From an uncultured Eubacteriales bacterium (GTDB lineage Bacteria; Bacillota; Clostridia; Oscillospirales; Acutalibacteraceae): a DNA stretch of 46,204 nt. The notes under the pieces were generated by a model. The model saw nothing but the letters and a program-made list of their open reading frames with translations. It did not search any database and was not told the origin of the DNA. The stretch spans positions 1 through 46,204 of the forward strand of contig OMZU01000012.1 of NCBI GenBank assembly GCA_900315605.1, given 5' to 3'. Positions 15,901-24,617 of this stretch are shown in pieces. Position 1 is the first letter of the stretch, and each line of letters opens with the position of its first letter. The position numbers were made by a program, and so were the translations under genes.

Positions 15901-15922
15901 AAAAAAGCACCCGTTTGGGTGC
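15901..15922 (-). terminator. Intra-operon terminator between adhesin and pilin genes
   Basis: On the minus strand a GCACCC-AAAC-GGGTGC hairpin is followed by six T. It lies 10 bp after the adhesin stop and 20 bp before the pilin start. It is probably an attenuator or partial terminator, or it ends an adhesin message while the pilin has its own start. The T-run makes it a convincing rho-independent site. Confidence 0.75.
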
Positions 15923-15932
15923 ATAGTGACAA

Positions 15933-18866
15933 TTAGTATTTCTTTTTTCTGTAGTATGTGAATACCGCTAATGCGGCAAAAAGTGAAATCAAGCCTGATC
16001 CGTAAAGAGCAAGCCGCCCTCGGGAACCGGTGTTAGGCATAATGATATTGTTGTCCTTGACGGAGATCGTCAGGTTGAGCGTCTGCGTACTGTCCGGCGC
16101 GATGGTGAACGGAATCTTTTTGCCGTTAGCCATTTTTCCGCTCGGTGCGGCCGTCTCAACGAGGTAGTAACTGCCCAGCGGAAGATTGATCGCGGTCAGC
16201 GTCGTGTTGACGGTTGAGAGCGTTGTTACCGATCCGATTTCCGTATAGGTGTACATGCCCTCGGATACGCGGTAAAACTTTACTTCCGCATTGTCGGAGG
16301 TGTAGATCTTCCACTGCGCGCCGACAAGCACCTGACCGTTCCCGTCGTACTTCTTGATCTCAATCTGACCGGTCTTTTTACGGTTGATCATCCTGACCGT
16401 CTGTACTTCGGCAGTGTCCTGAACGGTGAATGACACATCCTTGCTCAGATTGTATTCCGTCAGGGTTTTCACCTCGTGCAGTTTATATGTCTGACCGATC
16501 TCGAGCTTTCCCGTGATTTCATACGGATTGCCGTCTGTCGTCCACGTCGGGATAACTACCGCACCCGAGCTATTTAGAATTTGAAGCTGTACGCCCTTGA
16601 GCGGATTGTTCCTTTCATCGACCTTGATGATTTGGATTCTGGTCGGTGTCTTTTTGTCGGTGACTGCCAGCTCGTAAACAATCTCGGTTTCTTCCTTGGC
16701 CTCAATCTTTACGGGATAGATAGTCTCCGACAGCTCATAACCGGACGGCGCCTCGATTTCCTTGACGTAATACTGCTCACCGCACGGGTATTTCTCGGCG
16801 GTGACCGCCTCACCGTTGCTGTCGGTTTGTGGGAACTGATAGATCAGATTTAAGCAATCTTCATCTGAAAACAAGCCGTAGGTCGCTCCGGCAACGGGAT
16901 TGCTGCCGCCTTCCTCGGTTTTCCTGAGCTTGATTTTGCCCTCGCACTTATTTTCAACGTTGACGATGACGGACTGATGACCGCTTTCAAGCGCCTGCTT
17001 GTAAGTGTCAGCGGATATCTCAAAATCAACGGGCATAGGCTCCGCAAACCGTTCGGGAATACTGTACACGCCGTTTTTCTTCAAGCCGAGCTCCGTCAGG
17101 GTGTATCTGCCCTCGGGGAGCGTCAGATAGTAACGCCCGTCGGCAGCGTGAACCTGATGACCTGCGCAAAGCGTTCCCTTTGCCGTGACATGAGCTGTGT
17201 ATTCCTCGGCTGTATCGCGGTTGACGATTTTGAAATAGTAGTTCGCGGTCGAGCTGCCGTCGTCGGTCGTCTTATTGATCTCCAACGGAATGCTGAAAAT
17301 ATTGGTGTAGTAGCAGTCGTAGATCGTCGTTGTGTTGCTGTCACCGGAGGTGGATTTGAACAGATAGGAGCGGGTCTTCGCTTCCGGCTCATAGAAGTCG
17401 GGCATAACGTATGCCGAACCTTCCTTTCTGCCGATTTCCGTCACCTCATAATAATCTGACGGGACAAGCTCGCTGACGTCGCTGCAGTCAAAGTGCTCCT
17501 GAACATATTCGCCGACGGTCTGCGTCAAGCCCGCTTCATCGGTGGGACCGAGTATGAACGCGGTGGTATTGTAATATCGGCAAAAGGTCGAAACATTGGA
17601 TACCTTTATCTGAAAATACCAGCCTTTGAGATTCTCGGCAGTGGAAGCAACGCCGTCGATCACGTCCTCGTCGCAGTTATCGTACTCGTTTTGTGTGCCG
17701 ATGACCTTGCGGACTCTGAAATCCGCGTTGAGCTTGGCGTTCTGCGATACCGCAACTTTGACGTTGAAATATGCCGTCGGAGCTGTGACCGTGCCGCCTG
17801 AAACAACGTCCTGATATGTTGATGCATAGGCGATGAGCTTCGCCTCGTTTGTAGTGGGTACGCCTGTTTTATTCGCATTCAGCGTCACGGTTTTGCCGGT
17901 GGTGTTCAGCTTGGCGGCTGACGGTGTGAGCGTCACCTTGTTGCCGCTCACCTTAACTGTTACGGTTGCGTTACCGACGTCAACGGTCTTATTATTGAAA
18001 GCCGCGAACTGCGCCATGATGCTGTTGCTGTCGGTCAGCGTCAGGGGATTGTATTTCCACTTCTTCGTGACGTTGTTGTACACAGCGCTGAGCGTATAGG
18101 TCGGTGCGCCGGACGAGGCTTTGTTGGCGAACGACGGCACGGTTTGCGCCGAAGCCATCGCGTTCTCAATGCGGCGGTAGGCATTGGAGATATTGCCGTT
18201 GCAGCCGTCGGCACAGTACATGGACAAATAGCCGTTGCCATTCAGCGAATACGGAGCGGTCGCGTTGCGTTCACCCTTGATGATCTCCCATACGATGAGC
18301 TGTGTTGCGATGTAGCACTCGTCGGAGTTGATCGAGGTGTTTCCTTTTATATTGGAAAAGTTGCCCTCTCTGCCGTAGCACAGAGCGGTGTTGACCGCTT
18401 CTTTCTGATTGGCTGATAAACCCGCCCAAACGCCGCTCGAGGTCGTCTGCGTCAGGGAGGAGCCCGTGTTCAGCGCCGCTCCGGGCTGAATACAGTAAGC
18501 GCGTGATCCGTTGACGGTGATCATCAGCGCCGACTCGCCTACATACTGACCGATCATCGCTCGGCGAACGGTTATGACATTTCCGCCGGTATCATAGCAA
18601 AACGCAAAGCTCGGGTTGTATGAAGCTCCTACGGAGCCGTCGCTTAGCATAGCGGAATATTCCGTTTTAGAAATATATCCACCATAGGACACCAACTCGC
18701 CGAGCTCATCATTGGAAATGTATTCGCCGTAGCTACTGAGATCAACGTCGCTGTCGCCGCCGATTTCCGCCGCCTTGACTGCATCCATTGTTACAGAACA
18801 GGCTGTCAGAAGGGCAACTGTCAAAATGAGCAGAACGGCGATCGCTCTTTTGATATTGCTTTTCAA
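15933..18866 (-). CDS. Thioester-domain, Cna-B-type pilus adhesin
   Basis: This 977-residue surface protein has an N-terminal thioester domain, with Cys125 in AYCIQPG and Gln189 in ATQLIVWEI, which fits an internal Cys-Gln thioester able to bond covalently to host surfaces. It is followed by several Cna-B-like repeats (YYLTLPEGRYTLTELG, EQYYVKEIEAPSGYELSE, KLEIGQTYKLHEV). The sorting signal MPNTG starts at 943, then a membrane helix and a basic tail. The start codon is TTG at 18866 after GGAGAGAAAAC. The signal peptide contains LLTAC at 19-23, a lipobox-like sequence, so cleavage by either peptidase is possible. It is probably the tip adhesin of the pilus built by the neighbouring sortases. 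Confidence 0.87.
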   Translation of the reverse strand: MKSNIKRAIAVLLILTVALLTACSVTMDAVKAAEIGGDSDVDLSSYGEYISNDELGELVSYGGYISKTEYSAMLSDGSVGASYNPSFAFCYDTGGNVITVRRAMIGQYVGESALMITVNGSRAYCIQPGAALNTGSSLTQTTSSGVWAGLSANQKEAVNTALCYGREGNFSNIKGNTSINSDECYIATQLIVWEIIKGERNATAPYSLNGNGYLSMYCADGCNGNISNAYRRIENAMASAQTVPSFANKASSGAPTYTLSAVYNNVTKKWKYNPLTLTDSNSIMAQFAAFNNKTVDVGNATVTVKVSGNKVTLTPSAAKLNTTGKTVTLNANKTGVPTTNEAKLIAYASTYQDVVSGGTVTAPTAYFNVKVAVSQNAKLNADFRVRKVIGTQNEYDNCDEDVIDGVASTAENLKGWYFQIKVSNVSTFCRYYNTTAFILGPTDEAGLTQTVGEYVQEHFDCSDVSELVPSDYYEVTEIGRKEGSAYVMPDFYEPEAKTRSYLFKSTSGDSNTTTIYDCYYTNIFSIPLEINKTTDDGSSTANYYFKIVNRDTAEEYTAHVTAKGTLCAGHQVHAADGRYYLTLPEGRYTLTELGLKKNGVYSIPERFAEPMPVDFEISADTYKQALESGHQSVIVNVENKCEGKIKLRKTEEGGSNPVAGATYGLFSDEDCLNLIYQFPQTDSNGEAVTAEKYPCGEQYYVKEIEAPSGYELSETIYPVKIEAKEETEIVYELAVTDKKTPTRIQIIKVDERNNPLKGVQLQILNSSGAVVIPTWTTDGNPYEITGKLEIGQTYKLHEVKTLTEYNLSKDVSFTVQDTAEVQTVRMINRKKTGQIEIKKYDGNGQVLVGAQWKIYTSDNAEVKFYRVSEGMYTYTEIGSVTTLSTVNTTLTAINLPLGSYYLVETAAPSGKMANGKKIPFTIAPDSTQTLNLTISVKDNNIIMPNTGSRGRLALYGSGLISLFAALAVFTYYRKKKY

Positions 18867-18938
18867 GTTTTCTCTCCTTTCTTTGGAATGGTCTGTTGAA
18901 GAATTTTGCGGGTCTGTCGCGTGTACGGTAAAAGTGTT

Positions 18939-19784
18939 TCATGTGGATTTCCTTTCACAAATTAAATAGAACCGGTCAAAGCCGCCGTGTCCGTTCGAGA
19001 CGCAGGTGATGAGCGTGAGCAAATCCCTGCCCTCGGTGATGTAGCAGTCTGCCGATTCGTCTTTTTTATGGATTTGTTTGTCAATGATCTTGTAGGTCAG
19101 AGTGTTCCAGTAGTTCTCGACGGTGATCTCGTCGCCGATACTCAGACTCGGAATGTAGTCAAAGAATATCCTGCCGATGTATCCGGAATGACCCGACAGC
19201 ACACAGTTAGTGCTTTTTCCGCCGACAGGAAGTGAGGTGTAGGTCATGTGCGCGGCTCCGAGAGCCATGTTGTCATCGTTTCCGCCGAGATAGATGGGTA
19301 ACTCCAAACCGATGGCCGGTGCTGAGATATATCCGAAAACGCCATTTGTGATCCCGTAGCTGCTCAGATTCAAAGCAGGAGATTGGTAGGACTGTTCATT
19401 TGTAAGCAGCTCGTGTTGGTGTTTTTTCAGATTATCGTTGTACGCTATGCTGTCGGAATAGAGGCGGTCAAAATCAACAGTAGTGTTTTCCGACATGGAC
19501 AGTTCTTCCTCAAATATTGTTCCATCGTTATTTTGAACAATAGAAGCATATTCGTTTTGTGCATTATTCTTTTTCGGCTTTGTGTTCGCCGAACTGTCCT
19601 CAGACGATTCGTCCTTTTCCGTCGGTTCATCGGACGTCGCCTTGCTTTTCAACGCCTTGAAATCCTCAATCGTGGTATGGGCTATTTGCTCACCGACGCG
19701 GTTGGATATTCTCGGAGCGATCAGCATCGTCAAGCCTACTATCAGAAGAACTACCGCTAAGGCCGTGAGTAGTTTTCGGTTCAT
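18939..19784 (-). CDS. Second sortase (class C-like, without C-terminal anchor)
   Basis: This 281-residue protein has an N-terminal membrane helix (5-24), a low-complexity Ser/Glu/Lys region (about 45-80), and a catalytic domain with His199 (LSGHSG), Cys261 (TLITC) and Arg271 (FDRFYLIC). It lacks the C-terminal membrane helix of the other sortase, so the two probably have different tasks, such as polymerising and wall attachment. It overlaps the cysteine-cluster gene by 4 bp and lies 72 bp before the adhesin, so the adhesin is its likely substrate. Confidence 0.85.
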   Translation of the reverse strand: MNRKLLTALAVVLLIVGLTMLIAPRISNRVGEQIAHTTIEDFKALKSKATSDEPTEKDESSEDSSANTKPKKNNAQNEYASIVQNNDGTIFEEELSMSENTTVDFDRLYSDSIAYNDNLKKHQHELLTNEQSYQSPALNLSSYGITNGVFGYISAPAIGLELPIYLGGNDDNMALGAAHMTYTSLPVGGKSTNCVLSGHSGYIGRIFFDYIPSLSIGDEITVENYWNTLTYKIIDKQIHKKDESADCYITEGRDLLTLITCVSNGHGGFDRFYLICERKST

Positions 19785-20485
19785 GTTTTCTTCTCATCGG
19801 TGATCTGTATTGCTCCCAAACCGAATTTGCGGATTGCCATCGCGTTACAGATAAGCGCAAAGGTTTTTGCGTTGATCAACTTATTGTCAGCAAGATCGTT
19901 GATGGTGATGTGTTTGGTGCCGAGATACAAATCCTTCGCCGCGCAATAGAGGGGATAGGAATGCTCGGAGCAGTTCTTCGGTCGGAGCTTGCCGAAGCTG
20001 ATGCCGTGGTTCTCGACATATCTCCGTGTTTGATTCCATAGTCGGAAATCGGCTGTCAGTAAATACAGAGCCGCGACAAGCGCGCAGTTCTTTCTGTCAT
20101 ACTTTCCGATCCTGTCGAGTGCTGCGTTAAAACTCAGTCTGTGCTGTTCGCTCAAGAATGTCATGGGGATGACCTCGCTTTCCTTTATATATTTTCTCAG
20201 TCGGCGGAGAAACCCGCTGTGCTTGATTTCAGACATTGTTTCTTTCATTACCTCTTTGAGTGAAGCGACGCCGACGGCGATCCGTTCCTCTAAGCAAACA
20301 CAGCGAGGAACCTTGCAGCCTCTCAGCTTACCTCCGTAGTGTTCGCACAACCGGCAGTCGCACATGTCTGCGGTATACTCAAATCTGCTGGTCACGACGA
20401 TTCCCGAACCTCTCGGGTAAAAGTTCGGTATGCCCTTCATCATGCTTTCGATGCTGCGGTCATACCGGTTTTCTGTAAAATACAT
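19781..20485 (-). CDS. Uncharacterised cysteine-cluster protein at the head of the operon
   Basis: This 234-residue soluble protein is the first gene of the accessory operon. The N-terminal third has a cluster of cysteines (MCDCRLCEHYGG, GCKVPRCVC, residues about 38-65) that may bind a metal. The C-terminal two-thirds are helical, with LSFNAALDRIGKYDRKNCALVAALYLLTAD and KHITINDLADNKLINAKTFALICNAM. I recall such a protein next to the start of clostridial element operons, but no function is known. It has a good ribosome site (AAGGAGTTGATAATCA). It overlaps the sortase start by 4 bp, so the pilus genes are coupled to it. Confidence 0.75.
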   Translation of the reverse strand: MYFTENRYDRSIESMMKGIPNFYPRGSGIVVTSRFEYTADMCDCRLCEHYGGKLRGCKVPRCVCLEERIAVGVASLKEVMKETMSEIKHSGFLRRLRKYIKESEVIPMTFLSEQHRLSFNAALDRIGKYDRKNCALVAALYLLTADFRLWNQTRRYVENHGISFGKLRPKNCSEHSYPLYCAAKDLYLGTKHITINDLADNKLINAKTFALICNAMAIRKFGLGAIQITDEKKT

Positions 20486-20514
20486 TGATTATCAACTCCT
20501 TCAAAATTTTTTGA

Positions 20515-20558
20515 AAATAAAAAAAGAGCCAACCGCTTATTTCTAAACGATTGGCTCT
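20515..20558 (-). terminator. Leader terminator/attenuator ahead of the accessory operon
   Basis: On the minus strand an 8-bp stem (AGAGCCAA/TTGGCTCT, arms 20558-20551 and 20532-20525) is followed by a run of seven T and AT-rich sequence, 30 bp before the first start codon. A terminator this close to the operon's first gene is probably a leader attenuator, or it blocks readthrough from the tRNA side. Confidence 0.65.
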
Positions 20559-20730
20559 GAAAGTGAGATTTTTTCAATTGTAAGTAGTATTCCTTAAGTT
20601 GAATTGCCTAAGAAAAAGTTAATTTTGTAGACTGGTTTTCTGTTCTTCGGGGGTTCATTTCCCTGAAAAACGGTAAAATAGCCGTTTTACATCTACGTTT
20701 TTGTACGCTCGCGGACATGCCTCTGAGACG
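20559..20730. other. Non-coding stretch between the accessory operon and the tRNA
   Basis: No ORF is supported. It contains a 7-bp stem AAAACGG/CCGTTTT (20667-20688). Near 20700-20730, on the minus strand, is GTCTCAGAGGCATGT, which is similar to a segment in the loop of the hairpin at 24618-24681. No clear sigma-A promoter for the accessory operon was found here. If the tRNA is an attachment site, the end of the element lies in or near this stretch. Confidence 0.4.
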
Positions 20731-20732
20731 TG

Positions 20733-20758
20733 AAAAAGCCCGATAAAATCGGGCTTTT
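20733..20758 (-). terminator. Terminator of the tRNA-Met gene
   Basis: A 10-bp stem, AAAAGCCCGA/TCGGGCTTTT, with a TAAAA/TTTTA loop lies 32 bp past the tRNA 3' end. On the minus strand the second arm runs into TTTTTC. The A/T-rich arms make it usable in both directions. Confidence 0.8.
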
Positions 20759-20789
20759 CGGGGCGAATATCTTTTTTATTCGCATAGGA

Positions 20790-20866
20790 TGGTGCGCCAA
20801 CAGGGACTCGAACCCCGGACCGACCGGTTATGAGCCGGTAGCTCTAACCAACTGAGCTATTGGCGC
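20790..20866 (-). tRNA. tRNA-Met (CAT anticodon)
   Basis: This is a 77-base cloverleaf with acceptor stem GCGCCAA/TTGGCGC, then A and an encoded CCA. The D-arm is GCTCAGTTGGTTAGAGC, the anticodon loop CTCATAA (anticodon CAT) and the T-arm loop TTCGAGT. The 7-bp acceptor, 5-bp anticodon and T stems all pair. CAT could also be a modified Ile tRNA; the A-stem is closer to elongator Met. It has a strong promoter and a terminator. The 3' end faces the accessory region. Confidence 0.92.
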
Positions 20867-20884
20867 GTATTTTGCACAAGTCTT

Positions 20885-20913
20885 ATTATATCAGAAAACT
20901 ATTATTGTGTCAA
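20885..20913 (-). promoter_or_regulatory. Consensus promoter of the tRNA gene
   Basis: Perfect TTGACA (20913-20908), 17-bp spacer, perfect TATAAT (20890-20885) on the minus strand, about 19 bp from the mature 5' end of the tRNA. Confidence 0.85.
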
Positions 20914-20921
20914 TATTTTTA

Positions 20922-20950
20922 TTGTATAACTGTTCATTTTATGATATAAT
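20922..20950 (+). promoter_or_regulatory. Likely promoter of the DUF1015 gene
   Basis: A perfect TATAAT (20945-20950) stands 47 bp before the start codon, with TTGTAT 17 bp upstream as a poor -35. It is nearly back to back with the tRNA promoter. Confidence 0.5.
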
Positions 20951-20996
20951 GTGTATCGTAGTTTAAATTTGTATTACGAATGAGAGGTATATTTTT

Positions 20997-22286
20997 ATGG
21001 CAGTAATCAAGCCCTTTAAAGGAATCCGTTATGACACAGCCGTTGCAGGCGACATTTCACAGCTCTGCTGTCCGCCCTACGACATCATCAGCGACGAGCA
21101 GAGAATGAATTTTATTATGCAGAATCCGCAAAACGTTATCCGCCTTGAGCTTCCGCGCGAGGGTGCGGATATCTATGCGACCGCAGGAGATATCCTTGAT
21201 ATGTGGCGCAAAAACGGCGTTTTGCTCGTTGAGGACAAGCCGGCTATCTACGTCTATGAAATGGCTTTTGAGGCTCACGGAAAGCCTTTGAGTGTCAAAG
21301 GAATAATCGCCCGCGTTCAGCTTGAGGAATTTTCAAAGGGCATCATTCTCCCCCACGAATTTACTCTTTCAAAAGCAAAAGAGGATCGTTTCAATCTTAT
21401 GAAAGCGACAAACAGCAACTTTAGCCAGATCTATGCCCTCTATATGGACGGCGGCCACAATACCCTTGGCACGATCAACGAACAGTCGCAGGGCGATTCT
21501 GTTTATGAAGTCACCGACGCGGACGGCGTTGTTCATCGCCTTTGGATCATCACCGACGAGGATATAATCGCCAAGCTGTGCGCAGATTTTGCCGACCGCA
21601 AGCTCTATATCGCCGACGGTCACCACCGCTACGAAACCGCGCTCAACTACCGCGACTATTGCCGCAAGCTTGGACTTTCAAAGCCCGGCGATCCGCAGGA
21701 TTTCCAGATGATATATCTTGTTAATATGGAGCACCCGGGTCTTGTTGTGCTTCCGACGCACCGCATGGTACGTGACCTCAGCGACTATGACAAGGACAAG
21801 GTACTTGCAGGCTGCGCCGAGTATTTTGATATTACCGCACATGACTCCGCAGAAGGTATGGAGGCTCTGCTTGAGGAGCAATACAACCTCGGCAAAAAAG
21901 CGTTTGGCTTCTACTGCGGCAAGGGCGAGTGGTATATGCTCACCCTAAAAGACACAGAGATCATGTCTCAGATGCTCCCCGAACTCAGCAAGGCATCGCA
22001 GCAGCTTGATGTCAGCGTGCTTCACACCCTTGTTCTGGAAAAAATCTTCGGCATCGATAAAGAAAACATGGCGAATCAAATCAACCTTACCTACACAAAA
22101 TATTTTGAAGAGGCTATCGGCTTTGTTGACGAGGGCAAGTTCCAGTGCTCGTTTATTTTGAACCCGACCCGCGTAACCGAGATCCGCGACGTTGCCGCTG
22201 CCGGCGAAAAAATGCCGCAGAAGTCAACATATTTCTATCCAAAGATGATAACCGGTCTGGTTATGAACGACCTGAGCATTAAATGA
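20997..22286 (+). CDS. DUF1015 family protein
   Basis: This 429-residue cytoplasmic protein is of the DUF1015 family, which is widespread in Firmicutes and has no agreed biochemical role. Family segments are FKGIRYD and CCPPYDIIS near the N-terminus, a SKAKEDR segment, then YIADGHHRYETAL with a conserved DGHHR. The C-terminal half carries a regulator-like HPGLVVLPTHR block. Length agrees with the family (about 400-420). The start ATG follows GAGAGG at 10 bp. It is the first plus-strand gene to the right of the tRNA and is followed by asparaginase. Confidence 0.85.
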   Translation: MAVIKPFKGIRYDTAVAGDISQLCCPPYDIISDEQRMNFIMQNPQNVIRLELPREGADIYATAGDILDMWRKNGVLLVEDKPAIYVYEMAFEAHGKPLSVKGIIARVQLEEFSKGIILPHEFTLSKAKEDRFNLMKATNSNFSQIYALYMDGGHNTLGTINEQSQGDSVYEVTDADGVVHRLWIITDEDIIAKLCADFADRKLYIADGHHRYETALNYRDYCRKLGLSKPGDPQDFQMIYLVNMEHPGLVVLPTHRMVRDLSDYDKDKVLAGCAEYFDITAHDSAEGMEALLEEQYNLGKKAFGFYCGKGEWYMLTLKDTEIMSQMLPELSKASQQLDVSVLHTLVLEKIFGIDKENMANQINLTYTKYFEEAIGFVDEGKFQCSFILNPTRVTEIRDVAAAGEKMPQKSTYFYPKMITGLVMNDLSIK

Positions 22287-22368
22287 TTTTCGGCAAATGC
22301 CTTATCTGTTTTTTTAAACGTTTTTAAAAAGTTGAATATACGATTTGATTATGAACGAGGGTGAAGGC

Positions 22369-23307
22369 TTGAGGCTGCTTTTGATCCACACAGGCGGAAC
22401 GATCGCCACAGAGCGAAAAGAAAATACGCTTTCGGTGACCGAGCACGGTGTAAACCGCCTTGTTGAAAAATACAGGGAGCTTGGCGGTAAGGCTGAATTT
22501 GAAATCGACAGTCCCTATGATATCCTCAGCGAAACACTGGACGCAGAAAAATTGCTGAAGCTGGGGGAATGCCTCAAAAAGCACATTTCGGGTGACTTTG
22601 ACGGCATTATAATCACTCACGGAACCGACACGCTCCAGTACACCTCAGCCTTTCTTTCGTATTATCTCGGAAGCATTTCCATTCCCGTCGTCATGGTTTC
22701 GGCGAATTATCCGCTCGACGATAACCGTTCAAACGGACTTAAAAATCTTTTCGGCGCAGTTGTTTTTATCAGAGAAGCAAAGGCCGCAGGAGTTTTTGCG
22801 GCGTATAAAAACACCTCGGACAGCCGTGTTACTATTCACCGCGGCACAAGACTGCTTGCGCATGAAGCGTATGAGGATTCGCTGAAAAGCGTCTTTGATT
22901 CTCCGTTCGGCTACATTGAGGGAGAAAGCTTTGCTGCAAACCCCGGGTTCACCGACGACGAGCCATACAAGGCGATAACCCCTGATTTTGGCAAGCCGGT
23001 GCTGTATCTTAGGGCGTATGTCGGCATTGAATACCCAAGTCCGCTCGGCTTTAAGGCGGTCTTGCTAGAGGGCTATCACAGCGGAACGCTGAACACCTCG
23101 GACAAAGGCTTGATTAGACTTTGCAAGCAAGCCTCGGAAGAAAATATCCCTGTTTTTTTGACCGGTGATCCAAAAGGCTTTGAATACGAAACCAAACAAA
23201 TTTACGCTTCGCTGGGGATCGTTTCTCTCCCCCCTGCTGCTCCGATCGCAGCTTATGTCAGACTAATGATGCTGCCGGAAGCGTCGCTGCGAGATCAAAA
23301 AAATTAA
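22369..23307 (+). CDS. L-asparaginase, type I-like
   Basis: This enzyme of about 312 residues hydrolyses asparagine to aspartate and ammonia. It has the two conserved threonine motifs of the family: HTGGTIA near the N-terminus and ITHGTDTLQYT near residue 80. The chosen start is TTG at 22369, because GAGGGTGAAGGC lies just before it and the resulting start MRLLLIHTGGT matches the family. An ATG at 22351 is in frame but lacks a ribosome site. No signal peptide is present, so it is cytoplasmic. It is followed by a strong bidirectional terminator. Confidence 0.85.
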   Translation: MRLLLIHTGGTIATERKENTLSVTEHGVNRLVEKYRELGGKAEFEIDSPYDILSETLDAEKLLKLGECLKKHISGDFDGIIITHGTDTLQYTSAFLSYYLGSISIPVVMVSANYPLDDNRSNGLKNLFGAVVFIREAKAAGVFAAYKNTSDSRVTIHRGTRLLAHEAYEDSLKSVFDSPFGYIEGESFAANPGFTDDEPYKAITPDFGKPVLYLRAYVGIEYPSPLGFKAVLLEGYHSGTLNTSDKGLIRLCKQASEENIPVFLTGDPKGFEYETKQIYASLGIVSLPPAAPIAAYVRLMMLPEASLRDQKN

Positions 23308-23326
23308 GGGCACCTATAAAAATAAA

Positions 23327-23370
23327 GGCAATACCGCGCACCTTAAATGTACGGTATTGCCTATTTTTTA
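23327..23370. terminator. Bidirectional terminator between asparaginase and dapL
   Basis: A 10-bp perfect stem, GGCAATACCG/CGGTATTGCC (23327-23336 and 23352-23361), is followed by TATTTTTTA on the plus strand and by TTTATTTTT on the minus strand. It serves the two convergent genes. Confidence 0.85.
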
Positions 23371-23375
23371 ATATA

Positions 23376-24557
23376 TTATTTTGTCAAAAGCTTGATTATT
23401 CTTTCAACCGCTTCAATGGTGCTTTCTCTGTCGCCGAATGAAGTCAGTCTAAAGTAGCCTGCGCCGTTTTTGCCAAAGCCCTCGCCCGGAGTGCCGACAA
23501 CGTTCGCTTCGCTGAGAAGCAGGTCAAAAAACTCCCAGCTGCCCATTCCGTTAGGGCATTTGAGCCAGATATACGGCGAGTTCTTGCCGCCGGTGTAATA
23601 GATGCCAAGCTTGTCAAGAGCAGAAGCGATTATTCTTGCATTTTCCTGATAGTAGGCGATGTTTTCTTTGATTTGTCGCTGACCCTCTTCGGAAAAAACT
23701 GCCGCTGCCGCGCGCTGAACCGGCCATGAAACTCCGTTAAATTTGGTTGCCTGACGGCGGTACCAGGTGGAATAAATATTGTGACCGTCGCGCTCAAGCT
23801 CCTTTGGGATAACCGTGTAGCCGCAGCGTGTTCCGGTAAAGCCGGCAGTTTTGGAAAGCGAGCACATTTCGATCGCACAGCTTCTCGCGCCCTCGACCGC
23901 AAATATAGAGCGCGGCAGATCCTCGGTGATGAACGCCTCATACGCGCTGTCATAGAGGATGATAGCGTCGTTTTTGATCGCGTAGTCAACCCACGCCTCC
24001 AGCTGGTCGTAGTTATACGCCGAGCCGGTCGGGTTATTCGGAGAGCAAAGATAGATTATATCAGCCGAAACGCTGTCGTCGGGCATAGCGGCAAAGCCGT
24101 TTTTCTCGTTGGAACCGGCATAGATTATCTTTCTGCCTGCCATGATATTTGAATCAACGTAAACCGGATAAACCGGGTCGGTGACCAAAACAACATTGTC
24201 CTTGTCAAAGATGTCGCCGATATTTCCGCAGTCCGACTTTGCGCCGTCCGAAACAAAGATCTCGTCCGCACCGACCTCAACGCCGAAGCTTTTGTAGTAG
24301 CCGGAAATCGCTTCTCTCAAAAATTCGTAGCCCTCATAATCCGGATAACCCTTGAAGGTCTCCTTGTTTCCAAGCTCCTGCGCGCCTTCCTTCATAGCCT
24401 CGACCACAATGGGCGCAAGAGGAAGCGTAACGTCGCCGATCCCGAGGCGGATTATTTTTTTGTCGGGATTTGCCGCCGCATATTCCGCGGTCTTTTTTGC
24501 AACGTCGGCAAAAAGATAGTTAGGCACAAGGTTGTCAAAGTTTTTGTTGATTTTCAT
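23376..24557 (-). CDS. dapL: LL-diaminopimelate aminotransferase
   Basis: This 393-residue PLP enzyme converts tetrahydrodipicolinate directly to LL-diaminopimelate in lysine and peptidoglycan biosynthesis. Characteristic blocks are IRLGIGDVTLPLAP, FKGYPDYEGYEFLREAI, FVSDGAKSD, LCSPNNPTG and the PLP-lysine in SLSKTAGFTGTRCGY. Length fits the family (about 400). It follows the carB-dapF fusion, and DapF uses its product, so the two are neighbours in the pathway. A long hairpin lies in its leader. Confidence 0.93.
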   Translation of the reverse strand: MKINKNFDNLVPNYLFADVAKKTAEYAAANPDKKIIRLGIGDVTLPLAPIVVEAMKEGAQELGNKETFKGYPDYEGYEFLREAISGYYKSFGVEVGADEIFVSDGAKSDCGNIGDIFDKDNVVLVTDPVYPVYVDSNIMAGRKIIYAGSNEKNGFAAMPDDSVSADIIYLCSPNNPTGSAYNYDQLEAWVDYAIKNDAIILYDSAYEAFITEDLPRSIFAVEGARSCAIEMCSLSKTAGFTGTRCGYTVIPKELERDGHNIYSTWYRRQATKFNGVSWPVQRAAAAVFSEEGQRQIKENIAYYQENARIIASALDKLGIYYTGGKNSPYIWLKCPNGMGSWEFFDLLLSEANVVGTPGEGFGKNGAGYFRLTSFGDRESTIEAVERIIKLLTK

Positions 24558-24617
24558 TTTACATCTTTCCTTCGCTTCGGCATAAAGCCGTTAATAAGCT
24601 TTTCCTAATATCATCAT

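Noticed and set aside
18742-18942. ORF starting MKHFYRTRDRP overlapping the adhesin start
   Set aside because: Its ATG overlaps the sortase stop, but the frame runs into the adhesin in another frame with Arg/Cys-rich composition; probably a shadow.
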